Below, piece by piece: positions 32,393 through 41,147 of a stretch of DNA of 54,233 nucleotides. The stretch is taken from assembly GCA_045541875.1 (NCBI GenBank), contig JAZQJX010000004.1, positions 1-54,233 of the forward strand, written 5' to 3'. This DNA comes from RGIG1828 sp045541875. Its GTDB lineage: Bacteria > Bacillota > Clostridia > UMGS1810. Position 1 is the stretch's first letter. Each line of letters opens with the position of its first letter. The notes below the pieces were generated by a model. It was not told the DNA's origin. It searched no databases and worked only from the letters and a program-made list of their open reading frames with translations. The translations under genes were made by a program, and so were the position numbers.

Positions 32393-32421
32393 TTGACACC
32401 AAATTTTAAAAATGATATAAT
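32393..32421 (+). promoter_or_regulatory. Consensus promoter of the acyl-CoA synthetase gene
   Basis: TTGACA (32393-32398), 17 bases, TATAAT (32416-32421): a perfect sigma-A type promoter. It diverges from the mgl promoter with about 50 bases of AT-rich DNA between the two -35 boxes. Confidence 0.85.
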
Positions 32422-32457
32422 CATTTAGATTATAACTGACGAAAGAAGAGAAATTAA

Positions 32458-34092
32458 ATGCCAATTACTCAATTTTTACTTAAAAACGCGGAAAAATATC
32501 CCAACCAGACTGCGCTTGTTGAAATAAACCCGGACGTAAGAGAAATCCGAAGAGTTACATGGAAGGAATATGAACTTATAGAATCCGGTGCTGCTCAGGA
32601 ATATAAAAGGGAAATTTCGTGGAGTGTATTTGAAGAAAAAGCAAACAGATGTGCAAATCTTCTGATGAGCCGTGGTATAAAAAAAGGAGATAAAGTGGCA
32701 ATTCTACTTATGAATTGTCTTGAATGGCTTCCGATATATTTTGGTATACTTAAATCAGGAGCGCTTGCTGTTCCTATAAACTATAGATTTACATCGGATG
32801 AGATAAAATACTGTCTTGATCTTGCAGACGTGGATGCTCTTGTTTTTGGTCCTGAATTTGTTGGTAGAATTGAAGAGATTTGTGATAGAATTCCTGATGT
32901 TAAACTTTTGTTTTATGTTGGAGATTCATGTCCGACTTTTGCAGAAAATTATCTTCACCTTGCGACCAACTTTTCAAGTGCAGCACCTGATGTTGAAATC
33001 TCTGATTCAGATGATGCCGCAATATATTTTTCATCCGGAACAACAGGCTTTCCAAAGGCGATTCTTCACAATCACGAGAGTCTTATGCATGCTGCATTGG
33101 TTGAGCAAAAACATCACGGACAGACTCACGATGATGTGTTTTTATGCATTCCTCCTCTTTATCATACAGGAGCAAAAATGCACTGGTTTGGTTCTCTTGT
33201 TTCCGGAGGTAAAGCAGTTCTTTTAAAAGGTGTTAAACCAAAGAACATAATAGAAACTGTATCAAATGAAAAATGCTCAATAGTGTGGCTTCTTGTTCCG
33301 TGGGCACAGGATATTCTTGATGCAATTGACAGAGGTGATTTTGATATTAATGATTATGCACTCTCGCAGTGGAGACTGATGCATATTGGTGCACAGCCTG
33401 TTCCTCCAAGCCTTATTAAACGCTGGATGAAAGTGTTTCCTCATCATCAGTATGACACAAACTATGGTTTGTCTGAGTCTATAGGTCCCGGTGCTGTTCA
33501 TCTTGGCGTTGAAAATATACATAAGGTTGGTGCTATTGGTGTCGCAGGTTATGGCTGGGAAGTAAAAATTGTAAATCCTGACGGAACAGAGGTTTCAGGT
33601 ACAGATGTAGGTGAACTTGTTCTTAAAGGTCCCGGAGTTATGACATGCTACTATAAAGATGAAAAAGCAACCAAAGAGGTTCTCTCTGACGGTTGGCTCA
33701 AAACAGGCGATATGGCCATGAAAGATGAGGAAGGATTCATATACCTCGTTGATCGTAAAAAGGATGTTATCATAAGTGGAGGCGAAAATCTGTATCCCGT
33801 ACAGATTGAAGATTTCCTTAGAGCACATCCGGCAATTAGTGATGTTGCTGTAATTGGACTTCCTGATTCAAGACTTGGCGAAATAGCAACTGCAATCATA
33901 CAGATTAAAGATGGAATGGAATGTTCAGAAGATGATATAAATCTTTTCTGTAAAGGTCTTCCAAGATACAAAAGACCTCACAAGATTATTTTTGCAGATG
34001 TTCCGAGAAATGCAACAGGCAAAATTGAGAAACCAAAACTCAGAGAGATTTATTGCGGAGAAAGTCTTGTGGCAACTCAGATTAAATCTTAA
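32458..34092 (+). CDS. AMP-forming acyl-CoA synthetase
   Basis: 544 residues of the ANL adenylate-forming superfamily. Motifs: the ATP-binding SSGTTGFPK (about 191-199), YGLSE (336-340), GWLKTGD (about 411-417) in the hinge region and NATGKIEK with the catalytic lysine near the end. It would activate a carboxylic acid to acyl-CoA through an acyl-adenylate. The sequence does not settle whether the acid is a medium/long-chain fatty acid or an aromatic acid. An insertion of about 25 residues (VREIRRVTWKEYELIESGAA) near residue 27 is unusual. No signal peptide. It stands alone between a consensus promoter and a terminator. Confidence 0.9.
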   Translation: MPITQFLLKNAEKYPNQTALVEINPDVREIRRVTWKEYELIESGAAQEYKREISWSVFEEKANRCANLLMSRGIKKGDKVAILLMNCLEWLPIYFGILKSGALAVPINYRFTSDEIKYCLDLADVDALVFGPEFVGRIEEICDRIPDVKLLFYVGDSCPTFAENYLHLATNFSSAAPDVEISDSDDAAIYFSSGTTGFPKAILHNHESLMHAALVEQKHHGQTHDDVFLCIPPLYHTGAKMHWFGSLVSGGKAVLLKGVKPKNIIETVSNEKCSIVWLLVPWAQDILDAIDRGDFDINDYALSQWRLMHIGAQPVPPSLIKRWMKVFPHHQYDTNYGLSESIGPGAVHLGVENIHKVGAIGVAGYGWEVKIVNPDGTEVSGTDVGELVLKGPGVMTCYYKDEKATKEVLSDGWLKTGDMAMKDEEGFIYLVDRKKDVIISGGENLYPVQIEDFLRAHPAISDVAVIGLPDSRLGEIATAIIQIKDGMECSEDDINLFCKGLPRYKRPHKIIFADVPRNATGKIEKPKLREIYCGESLVATQIKS

Positions 34093-34098
34093 ATTATT

Positions 34099-34132
34099 AA
34101 AGGTACCGAAATTTGTTTTCGGTATCTTTTTT
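34099..34132 (+). terminator. Terminator after the acyl-CoA synthetase gene
   Basis: A 13 bp stem with one G-T pair (34099-34111 with 34117-34129), loop of five bases, followed by TTTTT. Confidence 0.85.
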
Positions 34133-34179
34133 CACACAAAAAATACACTTTGAGTACAAAAGTATTGTGTGTCAAATTC

Positions 34180-34208
34180 TTGACAATGTCTATAAAATAT
34201 GTTAAAAT
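34180..34208 (+). promoter_or_regulatory. Promoter of the pyrimidine operon
   Basis: TTGACA (34180-34185), 17 bases, TAAAAT (34203-34208). The leader to pyrC is only about 47 bases and has no terminator/antiterminator pair, so PyrR-type attenuation at this point is not supported. Confidence 0.75.
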
Positions 34209-34261
34209 TATTTGAATGTAAATTGAATTATCAGAATTATATATTAAAGGGTGGAAATGAA

Positions 34262-35503
34262 ATGAAAATCAGTTTCAAAAATGCTTTTTTATATTCAAAT
34301 AATCATTTTGTGAAAACATCCTTCAGCATTTTAAATAATGCTATTATACCTTATTGCGATTCTTCTGATTTTGAAGTGTATGATTGCGAAGGGATGTATA
34401 TTTTTCCCGGCTTTGTTGATGTTCATGTCCATCTGCGTGAGCCGGGTTTTTCATATAAAGAAACAGTTGCAACCGGAACAGATGCTGCAGTATCATCCGG
34501 TTATACTGCGCTGTGTACCATGCCAAACCTGAAACCTGTTCCTGATAATTATGAAAACTTAAAAATACAACTTGATATTATTTCAAAAGATGCAAAATGC
34601 AAAGTTGTACCATTTGCGTCCATCACTAAAGGTCAAAATGGTGAAGAACTTTCTGACATGGTAAATGTTTCGGAATATGTTTCTGGTTTTTCTGATGATG
34701 GCAAAGGCGTTCAAAATGAAGATATGATGAGAAACGCGATGAAAAAAGCGAAGGAACTTGGCAAAATAATCAGTGCTCATTGTGAAGATAATTCACTTCT
34801 TTCTGGCGGTGTCATTCACAAAGGCAAGTTCAGCGAAATAACCGGAATTCCCGGAATATGCTCTGAAAGTGAATATCTTCCCATAGAAAGAGACGTAGAA
34901 CTTGCCAAAGAAACAGGAGTTTCATATCATGTTTGTCATATTTCCACAAAAGAAAGTGTTGAAATCATAAGAAAAGCAAAAAAAGACGGAGTTGACATTA
35001 CCTGCGAAACAGCGCCTCATTATCTTGTTTTAAATGATGAAATGATTGAAGATAACGGCAGATTCAAGATGAATCCTCCAATAAGATCTGAAGAAGACCG
35101 AATTGCTCTTATCGAAGGAATAAAAGATGGCACAATTGATATGATAGCCACAGATCACGCTCCTCATAGTTTTGAGGAAAAGAGTAAAGGTCTTGTTGGG
35201 AGTTTTATGGGTGTTGTAGGTCTTGAAACAGCATTTCCTGTACTTTATACCAAACTTGTGAAAAAAGGAATTATCAGTCTTGATAAACTGATCGAAATTA
35301 TGAGTGTAAAACCGTCGGAAAGATTTTCTCTGTGTCGTGATGGGGTAAATCTTTGCATATATGATTTAGAGTCAAAATATACTGTAACCCCGGATTTATT
35401 TAAATCTATGGGTAAAAGTTCACCCTTTGAAGGGGAGGAAGTTTTTGGTAAATGTATGATGACGGTTTGCGACGGAAATGTTGTGTACAATCAAATGAAA
35501 TAA
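34262..35503 (+). CDS. pyrC: Dihydroorotase
   Basis: 413 residues of the amidohydrolase superfamily, class I dihydroorotase type. The metal-binding DVHVHLREPGF and the following KETVATGTDAA are near residue 55-75, and the ATDHAPHS motif is present near residue 300. The enzyme cyclises carbamoyl-aspartate to dihydroorotate, the third step of UMP synthesis. The frame is open from 34199, but the ATG at 34262 has AAAGGGTGG in front and gives the family N-terminus. It is the first gene of a seven-gene pyr operon. Confidence 0.93.
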   Translation: MKISFKNAFLYSNNHFVKTSFSILNNAIIPYCDSSDFEVYDCEGMYIFPGFVDVHVHLREPGFSYKETVATGTDAAVSSGYTALCTMPNLKPVPDNYENLKIQLDIISKDAKCKVVPFASITKGQNGEELSDMVNVSEYVSGFSDDGKGVQNEDMMRNAMKKAKELGKIISAHCEDNSLLSGGVIHKGKFSEITGIPGICSESEYLPIERDVELAKETGVSYHVCHISTKESVEIIRKAKKDGVDITCETAPHYLVLNDEMIEDNGRFKMNPPIRSEEDRIALIEGIKDGTIDMIATDHAPHSFEEKSKGLVGSFMGVVGLETAFPVLYTKLVKKGIISLDKLIEIMSVKPSERFSLCRDGVNLCIYDLESKYTVTPDLFKSMGKSSPFEGEEVFGKCMMTVCDGNVVYNQMK

Positions 35504-35524
35504 ATATATATACGAGGTGAAAAA

Positions 35525-36253
35525 ATGCAACAGGGCATATTTAACATTGTGAATAATGAAAAAATTGCGAATGATGTGTACAAGATGACTCTTGCAGGAG
35601 ATACATCAGCAATTACTGCACCCGGACAGTTTATTAACATCAAACTTGACGGACTGTTTTTGAGACGACCTATCTCTGTATATGATTATGATTCTGAAAA
35701 TATTGTTATCATATATAAAGTCGTTGGAAAGGGAACTGAAATTCTTTCTGAGATGAAAGACGGAAGATTGGATGTTCTTACCGGTCTGGGAAACGGATAC
35801 AAAATTTCCGATGATTCAAAGAATGTTTTGCTTCTTGGTGGAGGAGTTGGTGTTCCGCCGCTTTATAACCTTGCAAAAAAACTTGTTGAAAAAGGGAAAA
35901 ATGTAACTGCAGTTCTTGGATTCAATTCTGAATCAGATGTATTTTGTGATGATGATTTCAAAAAACTCGGAGTTGAAACAATGGTTACAACCGCAGACGG
36001 GACATATGGAATAAAAGGGTTTGTAACCGATGCGATTTCGGAAGTTTCTTATGATGAGTTCTATACCTGCGGTCCTGAACCTATGCTTAAAGCAGTGTAT
36101 AATGCTACAAACACTTCAGGGCAGTTCTCCTTTGAAGAAAGAATGGGATGCGGATTTGGGGCTTGTATGGGATGCAGTTGTAAAACAAAATATGGTAATA
36201 AACGTATATGTGTTGACGGTCCTGTGCTTGTAAAGGAGGAAATAATATGGTAA
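35525..36253 (+). CDS. pyrK: Dihydroorotate dehydrogenase electron transfer subunit
   Basis: 242 residues of the ferredoxin-reductase-like family. FAD-binding LRRPISVYDYD is near residue 50, the NAD-binding LLLGGGVGVPPL near residue 105, and a 2Fe-2S cluster is bound by C-x4-C-x2-C in CGFGACMGCSC with another Cys in KRICVDGPV. PyrK couples the FMN of PyrD to NAD+. The coding region overlaps pyrD by seven bases, which fits the fixed PyrD2K2 complex. GAGGTG precedes the ATG. Confidence 0.95.
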   Translation: MQQGIFNIVNNEKIANDVYKMTLAGDTSAITAPGQFINIKLDGLFLRRPISVYDYDSENIVIIYKVVGKGTEILSEMKDGRLDVLTGLGNGYKISDDSKNVLLLGGGVGVPPLYNLAKKLVEKGKNVTAVLGFNSESDVFCDDDFKKLGVETMVTTADGTYGIKGFVTDAISEVSYDEFYTCGPEPMLKAVYNATNTSGQFSFEERMGCGFGACMGCSCKTKYGNKRICVDGPVLVKEEIIW

Positions 36254-37158
36254 ATACAAAAGTTTCTCTTTCGGGATTGACTCTTGATAATCCCGTAATT
36301 CCTGCATCCGGGACATTTGGATATGGATATGAATTTGCAAATTTTTATGATATAAATATTCTTGGTTCTTTTTCTTTTAAAGGAACTACAAAAGATCCGA
36401 GGTTTGGAAATCCAACACCAAGAATTGCGGAATGTGACTCCGGTATGATTAATTCTGTCGGTCTTCAAAACCCCGGTGTTGATGCTGTAATATCGGAAGA
36501 ACTTCCGAAACTTTCAAAAGTATTTAACAAAAAAGTTATTGCAAATGTCGGTGGTTTTTCAGTGGACGAATATGTGTATAATTGTATGCGTCTTGACAAA
36601 GAACAGCAGGTCGGAATAATTGAAGTAAACATCAGTTGTCCAAATGTTCACGGCGGTGGTATGAGTTTTGGGACAAACCCAAAAGATGCTGCTCTTGTTA
36701 CAAAAGAAGTTAAGAAGGTAACTACCAAGCCTGTATATATAAAACTCAGTCCAAATGTCACAGATATTGTTGAAATTGCAAAATCCTGTGAGGATGCCGG
36801 TGCTGATGGTCTTTCACTTATCAACACTCTATTAGGAATGAGAATCAATCTTAAAACAAAGAAACCTATAGTCGCAAACAAAATGGGTGGATTTTCCGGA
36901 AAAGCAATTTTCCCTGTGGCACTCAGAATGGTCTATCAGGTGTATGAGGCTGTTTCTGTTCCCATAATTGGTATGGGCGGTGTTTCATGTGCAGAAGATG
37001 TTATCGAAATGATGCTTGCCGGAGCAACCGGAGTTCAGGTTGGCGCTGCAAATCTTGTTGAGCCGTATGCTTGTAAAAATATTATTGAAGCATTGCCCGA
37101 CGCAATGAAAAAGTATGGAATTGATTCACTTGAAAATATTATTGGAGGTGCTCACTAA
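36247..37158 (+). CDS. pyrD: Dihydroorotate dehydrogenase, class IB catalytic subunit
   Basis: 303 residues, an FMN-binding TIM barrel. The catalytic cysteine in EVNISCPNVHGGG and the conserved KLSPNVTD mark class IB enzymes, which oxidise dihydroorotate with NAD+ through PyrK. The FMN phosphate site GMGGVSCAEDV lies near residue 240. The start ATG at 36247 has AAGGAGG eight bases upstream inside pyrK. The stop overlaps the pyrF start by one base. Confidence 0.95.
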   Translation: MVNTKVSLSGLTLDNPVIPASGTFGYGYEFANFYDINILGSFSFKGTTKDPRFGNPTPRIAECDSGMINSVGLQNPGVDAVISEELPKLSKVFNKKVIANVGGFSVDEYVYNCMRLDKEQQVGIIEVNISCPNVHGGGMSFGTNPKDAALVTKEVKKVTTKPVYIKLSPNVTDIVEIAKSCEDAGADGLSLINTLLGMRINLKTKKPIVANKMGGFSGKAIFPVALRMVYQVYEAVSVPIIGMGGVSCAEDVIEMMLAGATGVQVGAANLVEPYACKNIIEALPDAMKKYGIDSLENIIGGAH

Positions 37159-37856
37159 TGGGTAAAGATGTAATTATTGCCTGTGATTTTGACAGCAAAG
37201 AAAAGGTTTTAAATTTTCTTGATTTATTTACTGATGTAAAACCTTTTGTTAAAATCGGAATGGAACTTTTCTATTCTGCAGGCCCTGAAATTGTAAGCGA
37301 AATCAAAAAAAGAGGACATAAGATTTTTCTTGATTTGAAACTTTGTGATATTCCGAACACAGTAAGAAAGTCTATGGCTGTTCTTGCCGGACTTGGTGTA
37401 GATATGTGCAATGTTCACGCATTCGGTACAAAAGCAATGATGGAAGCGGCAATCGAAGGGTTGTCCCAAGGTAATGAAACAAGGCCACTTCTTATTGCAG
37501 TAACTCAACTTACTTCCACAAGTGAAGAGAGAATGCAAAACGATCTTTTGATAGACAGAAAACTTGAAGATGTTGTTATGCATTATGCAAAAATGTCATC
37601 TGAAAGCGGTCTTGACGGAGTTGTATGTTCGCCTTTAGAGGCAAAACTTGTAAAGGAAAAATGTGGAAAAGAATTTTTGACGGTTACTCCTGGGATAAGA
37701 TTTGCAGATGGGGATGTTGGTGATCAGGTGAGAATCACAACACCTGAGAGAGCAAAGGAAATCGGTTCAGATTATATTGTTGTAGGAAGACCGATAACAG
37801 CAGCAGATGATCCTATCAGTGCATATAAAAGATGTGTAAAAGAATTTGTTGATTAA
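37158..37856 (+). CDS. pyrF: Orotidine 5'-phosphate decarboxylase
   Basis: 232 residues of the class I OMP decarboxylase family. The catalytic Asp-Lys-Asp array is in FLDLKLCDIPNTV (D..K..D kept; many relatives have His in place of this Cys), and VTPGIRFADGDVGDQVR near residue 175 is the phosphate-contacting loop. It converts OMP to UMP, the last step. The ATG overlaps the pyrD stop. Confidence 0.95.
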   Translation: MGKDVIIACDFDSKEKVLNFLDLFTDVKPFVKIGMELFYSAGPEIVSEIKKRGHKIFLDLKLCDIPNTVRKSMAVLAGLGVDMCNVHAFGTKAMMEAAIEGLSQGNETRPLLIAVTQLTSTSEERMQNDLLIDRKLEDVVMHYAKMSSESGLDGVVCSPLEAKLVKEKCGKEFLTVTPGIRFADGDVGDQVRITTPERAKEIGSDYIVVGRPITAADDPISAYKRCVKEFVD

Positions 37857-37879
37857 CATAAATTTTGGAGGAGATATAA

Positions 37880-38512
37880 ATGGATAAAATAACAATTGCA
37901 AAAGATTTACTTTCAATAAGAGCAGTATTTTTCAGACCCGATGAACCGTTTACATGGGCAAGCGGAATCAAAAGTCCGATATATTGCGATAACCGCCTTA
38001 CCCTTAGCGATGTAAAGGTTAGAGGTGATGTAGAACAGGGACTTGCAGATGTTGTAAAGGAATACTATCCTGAAGCAGAAGTCCTCATGGGAACTTCGAC
38101 TGCGGGAATTGCACACGCTGCAATTACAGCGCATCTACTTGATTTACCCATGGGATATGTGAGAAGCGGTTCGAAAGATCACGGTAGACAGAATCAGATC
38201 GAAGGTAAACTTGAAAAAGGTCAGAAAGTTGTTGTAATAGAAGACCTTATCTCAACCGGAGGAAGTGTTATAGAGGTTGTAAATGTGTTAAGAGAAGCAG
38301 GTGCAGAGGTCATCGGAATTGCAAGTATATTTACATATGGGATGAAAAAAGGTCTTGAAAGGCTTAATGACGCTGATGTAAAAAATATAAGTCTTTGTGA
38401 TTTTGATACAATTGCTCAGGTTGCAGCTGATACAGGATATATAAATTCATCTGATGTTGAACGACTCATAAAATTCAGAAATAATCCTTCTGACGAAAGT
38501 TGGATTGGCTAA
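37880..38512 (+). CDS. pyrE: Orotate phosphoribosyltransferase
   Basis: 210 residues. The PRPP-binding motif VVVIEDLISTGGSVIEV is near residue 117, preceded by the YVRSGSKDHGRQNQIEG flexible catalytic loop and the orotate-binding FTWASGIKSPIYCD near the N-terminus. It joins orotate to PRPP giving OMP. GGAGG precedes the ATG. Confidence 0.95.
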   Translation: MDKITIAKDLLSIRAVFFRPDEPFTWASGIKSPIYCDNRLTLSDVKVRGDVEQGLADVVKEYYPEAEVLMGTSTAGIAHAAITAHLLDLPMGYVRSGSKDHGRQNQIEGKLEKGQKVVVIEDLISTGGSVIEVVNVLREAGAEVIGIASIFTYGMKKGLERLNDADVKNISLCDFDTIAQVAADTGYINSSDVERLIKFRNNPSDESWIG

Positions 38513-38536
38513 TAAATATAACGGAGACCAAAGATT

Positions 38537-39451
38537 ATGAAACATTTACTTGATGTATCAGACCTTTCAATTGCAGAAATAGATCAACTTATAGATACCG
38601 CCTCTGATATAATTGACAATCCTGAAAAATATCAGGAAAAATGCAGGAACAAAAAAATTGCTACATTATTTTTTGAACCATCAACAAGAACAAGGTTGAG
38701 TTTTGAAGCCGCAATGCTTGAACTTGGCGGAAGCGTTCTTGGATTTTCCGAGGCGGCTTCAAGTTCTGCTGCAAAAGGCGAAAGCATATCCGATACCGTT
38801 ACGGTTGTAAGTTGCTATGCTGACATAATTGCTATGCGACATTTCAAAGAAGGTGCACCAATGGCTGCATCTTTAAAATCCAATGTGCCGATAATAAACG
38901 CAGGAGACGGCGGTCATAATCACCCAACACAGACTCTTACAGATCTTCTTACGATAAAAAAAGAAAAAGGCAGATTCGATAATCTCACTGTCGGTCTTTG
39001 TGGTGATTTGAAATTCGGCAGAACTGTTCATTCTCTTATTAATGCAATGGTAAGATATGACAACATAAAATTTGTACTCATATCTCCTGAAGAACTCAGA
39101 CTTCCTGATTATATAAAACATGATGTTCTTGACAGAAATAATATTGAATATAACGAGTGCACAACAATTGAAGATGCAATTTCAGAACTTGATATTCTGT
39201 ATATGACCAGAGTACAGAGAGAAAGATTTTTCAATGAAGCAGATTATGAAAGACTTAAAGACAGTTGTATATTGAACACCGAAAAAATGAAAAAAGCCAA
39301 AGATGATATGATAGTTCTTCATCCTCTTCCGAGGGTTAACGAAATTACTACATCTGTTGATAAAGATCCCAGGGCATGTTACTTTAAACAGGCAATGTAT
39401 GGTAAATATATCAGAATGGCGCTCATACTTAAACTTTTGGGGGTGGAATAA
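38537..39451 (+). CDS. pyrB: Aspartate carbamoyltransferase catalytic subunit
   Basis: 304 residues with the carbamoyl-phosphate site FEPSTRTRLSFE (about residues 48-60) and the aspartate-binding HPLPRVNEI near residue 262. It makes carbamoyl-aspartate from aspartate and carbamoyl phosphate. Length and motifs are standard. A pyrI gene follows directly, so a regulated dodecameric enzyme is expected, as in enteric bacteria. Confidence 0.95.
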   Translation: MKHLLDVSDLSIAEIDQLIDTASDIIDNPEKYQEKCRNKKIATLFFEPSTRTRLSFEAAMLELGGSVLGFSEAASSSAAKGESISDTVTVVSCYADIIAMRHFKEGAPMAASLKSNVPIINAGDGGHNHPTQTLTDLLTIKKEKGRFDNLTVGLCGDLKFGRTVHSLINAMVRYDNIKFVLISPEELRLPDYIKHDVLDRNNIEYNECTTIEDAISELDILYMTRVQRERFFNEADYERLKDSCILNTEKMKKAKDDMIVLHPLPRVNEITTSVDKDPRACYFKQAMYGKYIRMALILKLLGVE

Positions 39452-39880
39452 TTGAATATAGATTCAATAAAAAACGGGCTTGTAATAGATCATATCAAAG
39501 CCGGAAAATCTATGGATATATATCATTATCTGAATCTTGAGAAACTTGATTGTCAGATAGCGATAATTAAAAACGCTTCCAGCAAGAGAATGGGAAAAAA
39601 AGACATTATTAAAATTGACACAGAACTTGATATTGATGTTGATGCACTTGGATATATTGATAAAAATATCACTGTTAATTTTATAAAAAACGGTGTGAAA
39701 GTAAAAAAAGTATACCCAGATTTACCTGACACAATTACAGATATAATAAAGTGTTCAAATCCCAGATGTATAACATCAATAGAACAGGAAATACATCATA
39801 TTTTCAAACTCACAGACAGGGAAAACGGTGTTTACAGATGCATGTATTGTGAATCACTTGCAAAGGAGCATAATGCCTGA
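39452..39880 (+). CDS. pyrI: Aspartate carbamoyltransferase regulatory subunit
   Basis: 142 residues from a TTG start directly behind the pyrB stop, with GGGGGTGG upstream. The N-terminal nucleotide-binding domain (IKNGLVIDHIKAGKSMDIY) binds CTP/ATP in the family. The C-terminal zinc site has four Cys as two CxnC pairs, CSNPRC and CMYC, which attach it to PyrB. It gives allosteric feedback by CTP. Some Clostridia lack pyrI, so its presence suggests allosteric rather than attenuation control here. Confidence 0.93.
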   Translation: MNIDSIKNGLVIDHIKAGKSMDIYHYLNLEKLDCQIAIIKNASSKRMGKKDIIKIDTELDIDVDALGYIDKNITVNFIKNGVKVKKVYPDLPDTITDIIKCSNPRCITSIEQEIHHIFKLTDRENGVYRCMYCESLAKEHNA

Positions 39881-39896
39881 ATTGAGGTGAGAGTTT

Positions 39897-40448
39897 ATGA
39901 ATTTCAAAGAAATAACAAAGTTCATAAAAGGAAAAGAAGACAAAGAACTCGTTGAAATATACCGGGGGAATATAGATGAGATTTCAATGCTTGGAAATGT
40001 TGTTGCATTTTCACAGATGCTCTTTGGATTCAGAAATCTTGTTGATTTTTCCTTTGACGGATATAAAATCGTAAGGTGCAGGGATATAACAGAAATTGTA
40101 ACCAAAGATAAGAACAGTTCACTAAAGTTTATGGATATGATATGCAAAAAGGAACTATCTTTTGAACCGTGTATATTTTCTGACAGACTAAAGTCATGGA
40201 ACTGTCTCTTTGAATATTTGATCAATAATAAACTTCCTGTAACTATTGAGTGTTCCTTTGAAGATGCGATTGATTACTATGTTGGTTGGGTTTTGTCGAT
40301 AAATGCAAATATAGTTGAGTTGCAGTGTTTTGACGGCTCCGGTGTTCTTTTCAAAGACAAAGTGAAGGTCAATCTTGATTTTGTTACATGCGTAACTTTG
40401 GGTGACAGATACACAACTTTTATGGCTAAATATGTTGATGTTAAATGA
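39897..40448 (+). CDS. Unknown beta-rich protein downstream of pyrI
   Basis: 183 residues, starting 16 bases after pyrI with GAGGTGAG in front, so probably in the pyr transcript. The sequence looks like two related beta-rich halves. The first has GNVVAFSQMLFGFRNLVDF and then FDGYKIVRCRDITEI. The second has VGWVLSINANIVELQCFDG and then a DFVTCVTLGDRYT end. The pattern G-V, long strand, FDG, acidic-I-T-x-V recalls small SH3/Sm-like barrels, but I cannot assign a family. No membrane segment or catalytic motif is seen. A terminator-like hairpin follows. Confidence 0.6.
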   Translation: MNFKEITKFIKGKEDKELVEIYRGNIDEISMLGNVVAFSQMLFGFRNLVDFSFDGYKIVRCRDITEIVTKDKNSSLKFMDMICKKELSFEPCIFSDRLKSWNCLFEYLINNKLPVTIECSFEDAIDYYVGWVLSINANIVELQCFDGSGVLFKDKVKVNLDFVTCVTLGDRYTTFMAKYVDVK

Positions 40449-40470
40449 TCTGACATAAATTAAATAATAG

Positions 40471-40525
40471 GGGGTGTAAATAATTCTAATGAATTTTTGC
40501 ATCCCCTGAATTTTGATTTTTAGGA
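40471..40525 (+). terminator. Terminator at the end of the pyrimidine operon
   Basis: GGGGGTGTAAA (from 40471) pairs with TTTGCATCCCC (to about 40507) with two G-T pairs around an AT-rich loop; T-rich sequence follows. Confidence 0.55.
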
Positions 40526-40534
40526 GTTTACATA

Positions 40535-41077
40535 ATGAACGGTAAATATATTAAAATTAATTTTGAATGTTTAGGGTTACAGATATTATTCTCTGTGATA
40601 TCAATGGGACTTTATAATGATTTTTTCCCTGATGTTGTATTCAGTTTGTTTACGGCATGGCTTTTTTTGTGGACAATCCATTCGACATTCTGGCAACTTG
40701 GAAACAAAGAGAGAAAAATGATAAAAATTATGAATAAAAATCGTGGAGAAAACGAGCCTGAATACAAACAAAACAGGTTTAAAGGTGCAATTATTGCAGT
40801 TCCTTTTTTTGCAGCCAATTTTATCTTTTTGATTGTATCATGTGTTCTGAATAAGGATATCCTTGTTACAATCCAATCCATATTGCAATTTTCTTTTGTG
40901 GGATTTTTAACACCTGTTGATGATATCCTTGGTTGGAATTATTTTTATCCCCGTTTCATTGTATGTGTAGTTATGTATTTAACCTGTATTATTGCATATT
41001 TATCCGGATCATACAATTATAGTTTCTTTGATAAATATTTTCATAAGATAGTATACAAAACAAAGAAAGATGATTAA
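40535..41077 (+). CDS. Unknown membrane protein with four helices
   Basis: 180 residues with hydrophobic segments at about 11-28, 30-48, 88-107 and 145-163, and a charged cytoplasmic loop (NKERKMIKIMNKNRGENEP) between the second and third. AGGAG precedes the ATG by about 9 bases. No motif is recognised. It is followed by a short gap containing imperfect inverted repeats before the amidase gene. The function is unknown. Confidence 0.65.
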   Translation: MNGKYIKINFECLGLQILFSVISMGLYNDFFPDVVFSLFTAWLFLWTIHSTFWQLGNKERKMIKIMNKNRGENEPEYKQNRFKGAIIAVPFFAANFIFLIVSCVLNKDILVTIQSILQFSFVGFLTPVDDILGWNYFYPRFIVCVVMYLTCIIAYLSGSYNYSFFDKYFHKIVYKTKKDD

Positions 41078-41147
41078 GTAAATATTCATATCACCTCATT
41101 ACCGATAATATTAATTTAGTATATCATTTTGGTGTGTGAGGTATATA

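Noticed and set aside
34209..34261. PyrR-binding attenuator in the pyr leader
   Set aside because: The leader is about 50 bases with no terminator or antiterminator stems.
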